Shown here: piece by piece, positions 56,180-64,000 of the stretch
Numbering within the stretch: position 1 is the stretch's first letter
Layout: each line of letters opens with the position of its first letter
Source of the DNA: Ridgeia piscesae
Taxonomy: Eukaryota; Annelida; Polychaeta; Sabellida; Siboglinidae
Length of the DNA stretch: 64,000 nucleotides
Direction: 5' to 3'
NCBI GenBank assembly: GCA_025642075.2
Contig: JAODUO010000425.1
Coordinates: forward strand, 186,001 to 250,000
Translations under genes and position numbers: made by a program
Notes under the pieces: model-generated
The model's database searches: none
What the model saw: the letters and a program-made list of their open reading frames with translations, nothing else
What the model was told of the DNA's origin: nothing

Positions 56180-58740
56180 CTAATCAACTACAAACTTCAG
56201 TGTACAATGAAGATACCTTCAGATACGTCTATGCAAAATTAGAGGAAAAACTACAGAATAATGTTGAAGAGAAATGGAAATAAAAATATACAAATTTTTA
56301 GACCCTAAAAAACCATAGTTACTAAGTAGGCTTAAAAACGAGTCAAATAAAAAAATGGTATGCATAGTGATAGTACACTAAGAGACGTCTATGAAAAACT
56401 TGAACAATAGATCTTCAACGTTTTCTGTAAGCCAATGGCACACGTCGACGGTGAATGCATGCATGGTGATGCCATAAGTCTGTTGGACCTTTGGCCCAAA
56501 TGACTAAAAATATGCCTAGAGGACCGGAAGTCCTTTGGATTACCACAGTGAGTAACCGGCTAGTCTGTTCACCATAATACCGCAATTTCATCCTCTCTGG
56601 TTATTCATATGACCAGCAACACAGCAGATGTGTGTGAATACAACGCCAGGACAGATCTTTAATGGTTTTACTTTTAGTCACGATAGGTGACTACACCACT
56701 GCAGGCCACAGTACAACGTGGCTCCAATACACAAGTACTGTCAGTTAGCCACGGTTCACAGCAGGCCACCTACCCTCTAGAGTTGGGGTCAATGAGCAGT
56801 CGAATACATAAGTATTATCTTACAGCCAGTCCAAGCGGACACATGCAAAATGCGGACCTGTAGCTTTTTGGGAGGCCCCGAGGTGCTGTTAGACACATTC
56901 AAATACAAATTGATTGTGAACTACATACGTACCCCAAGATATACCTATGCAAAATTAGAGTGACATGAGTTTCGATTCTTTTCTTGCAAATTTTGGGGCC
57001 TTCTGAACAATCCAATCAAATGTCTCTTGTGTGCGTGTAACAGTGCCCTAAGATACATCTGTGCCAAATGACACAAGTAGATCCTCAATGTCTGGCAAGG
57101 AGACACGGAAAAAGAAACGAAGGAGATGGGATTCACCAGGAGAGAAATGGAGATGGCCACGGACAGAAAACGGTGGCGTTCCTTGGTTGATGGCCTATGC
57201 TCCCAGCGAGCAAACAGGCATAAGTAAATAAGATCCTCAATGTTGTTTGATACATCGAACCTAAAGGCACACAGCGGACATGCTGCCATAAGTCCATTGG
57301 CCTAAAAATAACTTGTTTATATTTATGCCTTAGATTTCAAAATGGCTGCCAGAATACATGCTACTTGAAATTGCAATGGGTAAAACAACTTGATATCACC
57401 GTAAAATAATCTTATGATTCTTACCTACAAAATAACATGCTCGTGGATGTACCCAGGATTTGTTTGAGTCGTTGCCTTGATAGTGTCTCGATTGAACTAC
57501 GACTTGAAAGAAAACTAAGAAGCAGGGGTCATTGTGTACACGCCCATGTTTAATACAACTGTGAATATATACATAACAGTGCGAGTCCCTATGTACAAAC
57601 ACACACGGCGCTGTCCCATTCCCGCTGCTGACGCCAGTGACGTCACCGACAGGCTCAGCACGTGCTGTTCCTGGTTGTGACGTCACCGACAAGCACCGCA
57701 CGAAAACCATCACCAAACTAGGGATCAAAGTTAACTACTTTCTTAAATCGTCACTTCACAAACAATACACATCAGTCACCAGAGGCCGCCACCAGTCAAC
57801 CAACTCATTTAAAATAATCATAACACACATAGTGCAGGCAGCAGTGAGATCACCTCACGTCTAGAGATAAGTACATTTTGCGACAAAGTCAAACAATATT
57901 AGACACCATTTGCAAACACAAGTAAGCGTTGACACCGGCGGTGAACACAATGGTGTCAACTCCATGTATCCAGCTGTGGTCTAGCAAACCATGCGGGTCT
58001 ACATTCGAATTGGTTAATAATTAATTATATTCTTTAGACCGATGTATGCATATGCCGTATGTCCATTTCTTGTCAACATAAAAGTCGACCCGCAAATCTG
58101 GCGTTTACTCGCCACTTGACAAACCACATGACAAATGCAGTGACGTAACACGCAATAACTTGTGTCTTCAAAGTCTCCTACAATGTGCATTGTTCTCGCC
58201 GGCGTACGCGATCACCTGGGCTTGTTAATGGTGACTAGTATCTCCACTTTCACACAACAAGATTATATGTGGAATCATTCACGTTTGGGCTGCCAATACA
58301 AATTTAGTGAACATTTCTAGGCACACGACAGACATGAGACTACAGAAGGGTGACAGTGACAAGGTCCACACGTGACCACTTGTTGGCCTTCGTGTCATAG
58401 GTCAACAGCTATGTTTAACGACCTATGACCTCTCACACGTCACTGTCTGTCCTCACATGCTAGGGGCTGTAGTCCACTACCATACCGCAAGGGTTGTAAC
58501 TGAATAACCTACCCTACCTGAAGGGTCTTAGTTGACTGCACTACCCCTGGCAGACACCTTATGCAATGACTGATTTAGCTTTGGTCTATTAGCACAGGTT
58601 ATTGAATCAGCAGTGGTCCCCTGGCACATGAGAACAGGCAGTGACAACGTGACAACAACTACACGTGACAGTCAATGGGTGTGGTTGCTGTCATGAACAA
58701 CATGACAACAATCACACATGTGATGTCACGGTATGTGGTC
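56180..58740. other. No gene recognised; possibly 3' flank of the kinase gene
   Basis: Mostly unique sequence. Two perfect CREs lie in a 40-bp direct repeat (57638, 57678). On the minus strand an ATTAAA at 57554-57549 is followed by GGGCGTGTAC and could be a weak polyadenylation signal for the gene ending at 59613, but this is speculative. Confidence 0.4.
57638..57685. promoter_or_regulatory. Two perfect CRE sites, 40 bp apart
   Basis: TGACGTCACCGACA occurs at 57638 and 57678, each followed by a similar AGGCTCAGCAC or AAGCACCGCAC block, so the pair arose by a 40-bp duplication. CACGTG-like GCACGTGCTG lies between them. Confidence 0.4.
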
Positions 58741-58751
58741 AGTAGACACGT

Positions 58752-58850
58752 CCAGCCACCGTCAGATGATATCCAGCCACCGTCAGATGATGTCCAGCCA
58801 CGGTCAGATGATGTCCAGCCACCATCAGATGATGTCCAGCCACCAGTGAA
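58752..58850. repeat. 21-bp tandem repeat, 5 units
   Basis: The unit is GATGATGTCCAGCCACCGTCA with G/C and T/A variants. Confidence 0.92.
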
Positions 58851-58962
58851 GTCTGCCTGCAGCTCTCGGGATGAAATGAGATGTTGTGGCCAGAGACAGT
58901 GTCAGCTGGTCACTTAGTACATGCCGTTGGTGCTGCAAGGACGCACAAGACACATTACATCA

Positions 58963-58968
<6 letters not shown>

Positions 58969-59001
<33 letters not shown>

Positions 59002-59128
59002 CCCTCTCCCTCTCCCTCTCCTCTCTCTCCTCTCTCTCCCTCACTCACTCACTCACTCACTCACTCACTCACTCACTCACTCACTCACTCCTCACTCACT
59101 CACTCACTCACTCTCTCTCTCACTCTCT

Positions 59129-59162
<34 letters not shown>

Positions 59163-59181
59163 ACTCTCTCTCCTCTCACTC

Positions 59182-59224
<43 letters not shown>
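58969..59224. repeat. (CT)n and (CACT)n low-complexity tract
   Basis: Alternating CT, CCCT and CACT simple repeats, 256 bp. All open frames across it are artefacts. Confidence 0.97.
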
Positions 59225-59228
<4 letters not shown>

Positions 59229-59391
59229 TATGTGTATGTACGTGTGCGACTGTGCACTCATGTGAATATCTTTAGTCTTACATCTGAAGTATTGGTAGCT
59301 TAACTAGTTTTTTTACACAAAATATCAGATCGGTGAGACACCTTTAACTTAGTGATGTCTTCCTCACACCCAACACCCTCCCACTCTGCTC

Positions 59392-59612
59392 CCTCCCTCC
59401 CTCCCTCCCTCCGTGCACCCTTTACCCTCCCTCCCTACACCCTGTACCTCCTTCCCTCCATCTTCCCTCCCTGTATCTTGTACCCTCCCTCCCTGCACCC
59501 TCCGTCCCTGTTTTCCTCCCTCCCTGCACCCCCTCCCTGTTTCCTCCCTCCCTGCCCTGTATCCTCCCTCCCTCCCTGCAGCCTCCCTCCCTACACCTTG
59601 TACCGTCCCTCC
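59392..59612. repeat. CCCTCCCT-rich tract directly after the kinase stop codon
   Basis: Imperfect repeats of CCCTCCCTGCACCCTGTACC. On the sense (minus) strand this is a GGGAGGG-rich 3' UTR immediately after the stop, with runs that could form G-quadruplexes in RNA. Confidence 0.85.
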
Positions 59613-59804
59613 CTACACCCACCCCTTCATGTTGTCGATGGCTGACTCAACGTCCCTCTCACTCATGGTCTGGCCTGCCATGCGTGTCACCAACTCCTGC
59701 ACAAGTAGGTCAGTGATGCCTGGTGACGTCCTCTCCACCAGCTCAAAGGCAGTCTCCAGCTCATCTAGAGTGTCACCACGTCCATTCGCATACTTGTCAC
59801 CAAG
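59613..59804 (-). CDS. Terminal coding exon of a GCK-III (STK24/25/26-like) kinase gene
   Basis: 192 nt: acceptor ATCTGTTGTAG at 59805, phase 0, 63 residues, stop TAG at 59615-59613. The peptide contains LDELETAFELVERTSPGI followed by TDLLVQELVTRM. GCK-III Ste20 kinases (MST3/STK24, STK25, MST4/STK26) end with an equivalent helical segment (a long helix, ELE..., then CPGI(T/S)D..V..L(I/V)) that binds PDCD10/CCM3 within STRIPAK complexes. The match was judged from memory by pattern. The extension after RMAG (about 18 residues ending KGWV) is not typical. No kinase domain lies in the window, so it must be upstream, beyond 64 kb. A different helical protein cannot be excluded. Confidence 0.65.
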   Translation of the reverse strand, partial: LGDKYANGRGDTLDELETAFELVERTSPGITDLLVQELVTRMAGQTMSERDVESAIDNMKGWV

Positions 59805-59990
59805 CTACAACAGATGACACACATATAGTTGTCACCAAGCTACAACATGTGACATACTCTCATACAGGGCCACACACATACTTGTCACCAAGATACAACA
59901 TGTGACATGGTCTCATACAGGAGCACACATGTACTTGTCACCAAGCTACAATGTGTGACATACTCTCATACAGGGCCATGGCTATGTGAC
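59795..59990. repeat. 53-bp repeat carrying the 3' splice site and exon start
   Basis: On the minus strand the true junction TGTTGTAG|CTTGGTGACAAGTATG at 59804 has look-alikes at 59839, 59892 and 59945. These are spaced 35, 53 and 53 bp. The one at 59892 has AT instead of AG. Confidence 0.9.
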
Positions 59991-59994
59991 AGTC

Positions 59995-61150
59995 TGGTTG
60001 TGCTTGTAGGCGTGTGACAGTCTGGCAGTGTTTGTTGGCATGTGACAGTCTGGCTGTGTTTGTAGGCGTGTGACAGTCTGGTTGTGCTTGTAGGCGTGTG
60101 ACAGTCTGGCAGTGTTTGTTGGCGTGTGACAGTCTGGTTGTGCTTGTAGGCGTGTGACAGTCTGGCAGTGTTTGTTGGCATGTGGCAGTCTTTCTGTGTT
60201 TGTAGGCGTGTGACAGTCTGGCACTGTTTGTTGGCATGTGACAGTCTGGCTGTGTTTGTTGGCATGTGACAGTCTGGCAGTGTTTGTTGGCATGTGACAG
60301 TCTGGCAGTGTTTGTTGGCGTGTGACAGTCTGGCACTGTTTGTTGGCATGTGACAGTCTGGCAGTGTTTGTAGGCGTGTGACAGTCTGGCAGTGTTTGTT
60401 GGCGTGTGACAGTCTGGCTGTGTTTGTTGGCGTGTGACAGTCTGGCAGTGTTTGTTGGCATGTGACAGTCTGGCAGTGTTTGTTGGCATGTGACAGTCTG
60501 GCTGTGTTTGTTGGCGTGTGACAGTCTGGCACTGTTTGTTGGCATGTGACAGTCTGGCAGTGTTTGTAGGCGTGTGACAGTCGGGCAGTGTTTGTTGGCG
60601 TGTGACAGTCTGGCAGTGTTTGTTGGCGTGTGACAGTCTGGCAGTGTTTGTTGGCGTGTGACAGTCTGGCACTGTTTGTTGGCGTGTGACAGTCTGGCAG
60701 TGTTTGTTGGCGTGTGACAGTCTGGCAGTGTTTGTTGGCGTGTGACAGTCTGGCAGTGTTTGTTGGCGTGTGACAGTCTGGCAGTGTTTGTTGGCGTGTG
60801 ACAGTCTGGCAGTGTTTGTTGGCGTGTGACAGTCTGGCAGTGTTTGTAGGCGTGTGACAGTCTGGCACTGTTTGTTGGCATGTGACAGTCTGGCAGTGTT
60901 TGTTGGCGTGTGACAGTCTGGCTGTGTTTGTAGGCGTGTGACAGTCTGGCAGTGTTTGTTGGCATGTGACAGTCTGGCAGTGTTTGTTGGCGTGTGACAG
61001 TCTGGCATGTTTGTTGGCATGTGACAGTCTGGCAGTGTTTGTGGCGTGTGACAGTCTGGCAGTGTTTGTTGGCATGTGACAGTCTGGCTGTGTTTGTTGG
61101 CGTGTGACAGTCTGGCTGTGTTTGTTGGCGTGTGACAGTCTGGTTGTCTC
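59995..61150. repeat. 28-bp minisatellite in the last intron of the kinase-like gene, about 41 units
   Basis: The unit is TGTTTGTTGGCGTGTGACAG + TCTGGCAG, with GTAGGC, GCATG, CACTG and GTTGTGC variants. It fills nearly all of the intron between 59805 and 61190. Confidence 0.97.
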
Positions 61151-61190
61151 TGTAAGTGCAGATAAAGTTGACCTTTGCATGACCTCTCAC

Positions 61191-61256
61191 CTCTTTGAGC
61201 AACGGCAGAATAACAGCTCTGAGTGACGTCGACATTGGCTGTTGATGACTGTTGGA
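61191..61256 (-). CDS. Penultimate coding exon of the GCK-III-like kinase gene
   Basis: 66 nt, phase 0 on both sides: acceptor CAACCGCCCTCAG, donor AAAGAG|GTGAGA. It encodes SNSHQQPMSTSLRAVILPLL then KE. The hydrophobic LRAVILPLLKE joins in frame to LGDKY in the next exon, which gives the helix that precedes the PGI motif in GCK-III kinase C termini. Both splice sites are good. Confidence 0.62.
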
Positions 61257-61439
61257 CTGAGGGCGGTTGACCTACGACACAGACACATGACATAAGCACA
61301 GTGACATAAGCACACACTGACACAGACATGTGACATAAGCAGTGACACAGACACGTAACATGAGTACATAGTGACAAAGACACACGATATGAGCACCGAG
61401 TCAAATGGTCACTTTAGCACCAATAGGAACATTCAGACT

Positions 61440-63958
61440 TAGACCAAACACACACAAAAACGACAGCCTTAGACCAAATACACATAAAAAACAATAGTGT
61501 GATGTCCCTTAGACCAAATACGCACCAAAACAACAGCCTGGTGTCCCTTAGACCAAACACACACCAACACAACAGCCTGGTGTCCCTTAGACCAAACACA
61601 CACCGAAGACAACAGCCTGAGTCCCTTAGACCAAACACACACCAACACAACAGCCTGGTGTCCCTTAGACCAAACACACACCGAAGACAACAGCCCGAGT
61701 CCCTTAGACCAAACACACACCAAAGACAACAGCCTGAGTCCCTTAGACCAAACACACACCAAAGACGACAGCCTGAGTCCCTTAGACCAAACACACACCA
61801 ACACAACAGCCTGGTGTCCCTTAGACCAAACACACACCAAAGACAACAGCCTGAGTCCCTTAGACCAAACACACACCAAAGACGACAGCCTGAGTCCCTT
61901 AGACCAAACACACACCAACACGACAGCCTGGTGTCCCTTAGACCAAACACACACCAAAGACGACAGCCTGATGACCCTTAGACCAAACACACACCAAAGA
62001 CGACAGCATGATGTCCCTTAGACCAAACACACACCAAAGACGACAGCCTGAGTCCCTTAGACCAAACACACACCAAAGACGACAGCATGATGTCCCTTAG
62101 ACCAAACACACACCAAAGACGACAGCCTGATGACCCTTAGACCAAACACACACCAAAGACGACAGCATGATGTCCCTTAGACCAAACACACACCAAAGAC
62201 GACAGCCTGAGTCCCTTAGACCAAACACACACCAAAGACGACAGCTGATGTCCCTTAGACCAAACACACACCAAAGACGACAGCCTGTGTCCCTTAGACC
62301 AAACACACACCAAAGACGACAGCCTGTGTCCCTTAGACCAAACACACACCAAAGACGACAGCCTGAGTCCCTTAGACCAAACACACACCAAAGACGACAG
62401 CATGATGTCCCTTAGACCAAACACACACCAAAGACGACAGCCTGATGACCCTTAGACCAAACACACACCAAAGACGACAGCCTGATGACCCTTAGACCAA
62501 ACACACACCAAAGACGACAGCCTGATGTCCCTTAGACCAAACACGCACCAAAGACGACAGCCTGATGACCCTTAGACCAAACACACACCAAAGACGACAG
62601 CATGATGTCCCTTAGACCAAACACGCACCAAAGACGACAGCCTGAGTCCCTTAGACCAAACACACACCAAAGACGACAGCCTGAGTCCCTTAGACCAAAC
62701 ACACACCAAAGACGACAGCATGATGTCCCTTAGACCAAACACACACCAAAGACGACAGCCTGATGACCCTTAGACCAAACACACACCAAAGACGACAGCC
62801 TGATGACCCTTAGACCAAACACACACCAAATACGACAGCCTGATGACCCTTAGACCAAACACACACCAAAGACGACAGCATGATGTCCCTTAGACCAAAC
62901 ACGCACCAAAGACGACAGCCTGAGTCCCTTAGACCAAACACACACCAAAGACGACAGCCTGATGACCCTTAGACCAAACACACACCAAAGACGACAGCCT
63001 GATGACCCTTAGACCAAACACACACCAAAGACGACAGCCTGATGTCCCTTAGACCAAACACACACCAAAGACGACAGCCTGATGACCCTTAGACCAAACA
63101 CACACCAAAGACGACAGCCTGATGACCCTTAGACCAAACACACACCAAAGACGACAGCCTGATGTCCCTTAGACCAAACACACACCAAAGACGACAGCAT
63201 GATGTCCCTTAGACCAAACACGCACCAAAGACGACAGCCTGATGACCCTTAGACCAAACACACACCAAAGACGACAGCCTGATGACCCTTAGACCAAACA
63301 CACACCAAAGACGACAGCCTGATGACCCTTAGACCAAACACACACCAAAGACGACAGCATGATGTCCCTTAGACCAAACACGCACCAAAGACGACAGCCT
63401 GAGTCCCTTAGACCAAACACACACCAAAGACGACAGCCTGATGACCCTTAGACCAAACACACACCAAAGACGACAGCCTTTTGACCCTGACCAAACACCA
63501 CCAAAGACGACAGCCTGATGTCCCTTAGACCAAACACACACCAAAGACGACAGCCTGATGACCCTTAGACCAAACACACACCAAAGACGACAGCCTGATG
63601 ACCCTTAGACCAAACACACACCAAAGACGACAGCCTGATGTCCCTTAGACCAAACACGCACCAAAGACGACAGCATGATGTCCCTTAGACCAAACACGCA
63701 CCAAAGACGACAGCATGATGTCCCTTAGACCAAACACGCACCAAAGACGACAGCCTGATGACCCTTAGACCAAACACACACCAAAGACGACAGCCTGATG
63801 ACCCTTAGACCAAACACACACCAAAGACGACAGCCTGATGTCCCTTAGACCAAACACACACCAAAGACGACAGCCTGATGACCCTTAGACCAAACACACA
63901 CCAAAGACGACAGCATGAGTCCCTTAGACCAAACACGCACCAAAGACGACAGCCTGCA
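61440..63958. repeat. 39-40-bp minisatellite, about 63 units
   Basis: The unit is CCCTTAGACCAAACACACAC + CAAAGACGACAGCCTGATGA, with ATGT, AGT and CATG endings. The left part (61500-61960) uses CAACACAACAGCC variants. It probably lies in an intron of the kinase-like gene. One damaged unit lies at 63480-63500. Confidence 0.97.
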
Positions 63959-63967
63959 TCCATCAAC

Positions 63968-64000
63968 CTGTGATGCATTCAGGACAAAGCTGTTGGTGAT
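63968..64000 (-). CDS. Possible partial exon of the kinase-like gene at the window edge
   Basis: On the minus strand ATCACCAACAGCTTTGTCCT and on to GCATCACAG is open (ITNSFVLNASQ) and ends at CAG|GTTGAT, a weak donor. It would join in phase 0 to the exon at 61256. The window ends here, so no acceptor or homology can be checked. Confidence 0.22.

Noticed and set aside
59938..61404. Repetitive open frames with TARLSHANKHCQTV-type repeats, resembling a repeat protein
   Set aside because: The 28-bp unit produces open frames in three frames. The flanking kinase-like exons place it in an intron.

Overview
This is eukaryotic nuclear DNA, most likely from an invertebrate animal. The evidence is spliced genes with GT-AG introns, a metazoan-type RAB6, a GCK-III kinase tail, degenerate non-LTR retrotransposons, hAT-type non-autonomous DNA transposons and a very heavy load of tandem repeats. 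About 45% of the window lies in minisatellite or satellite arrays (my sum of the array spans). No prokaryotic, viral, CRISPR or toxin feature was seen. I cannot name the species; a lophotrochozoan such as a mollusc would fit, but that is a guess. Layout: positions 1-2570 hold the 3' end of an unrecognised plus-strand gene: a 33-bp minisatellite in its last intron, a probable terminal exon at 974-1207 and a polyadenylation signal at 2540. Positions 2.9-15.8 kb appear intergenic. They hold a hAT element with an 8-bp target duplication, a 47-bp array, a 113-bp satellite, microsatellites, a small MITE-like element and a CpG-rich stretch with clustered CACGTG and TGACGTCA sites. Positions 15.9-25.8 kb are one 46-bp satellite of about 210 units, interrupted by 284 consecutive T.  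The main gene is RAB6 on the minus strand. I reconstructed it completely: eight coding exons between 46693 and 28331, every junction GT-AG, every phase compatible, giving 209 codons plus stop. A polyadenylation signal sits near 26269 and the probable promoter lies just above 46693. Introns 3-6 are filled with at least nine unrelated minisatellites with units from 17 to 48 bp. Intron 6 also carries an 850-bp hAT insertion, and intron 2 carries decayed copies of exon 2. Upstream of RAB6 (47-57 kb) lie a diverged inverted repeat, a degenerate Jockey-superfamily LINE at about 49.7-53.6 kb, AT microsatellites and fold-back elements. From 64 kb down to 59.6 kb on the minus strand are the last exons of a gene whose C terminus resembles STK24/25/26 (GCK-III) kinases, again with array-filled introns.  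The most interesting pattern is the link between tandem repeats and splice sites. The 24-bp array in RAB6 intron 6 starts exactly at the 5' splice site, so GTGAGGTC recurs nine times at exact 24-bp spacing. In the kinase gene the last intron's 3' splice site plus the first 16 exon bases are repeated as a 53-bp unit. RAB6 exon 2 has decayed tandem copies. Together these suggest that exon borders have repeatedly seeded tandem duplication here. Parts of several arrays look like unpolished long-read consensus, so fine detail inside those zones is unreliable.
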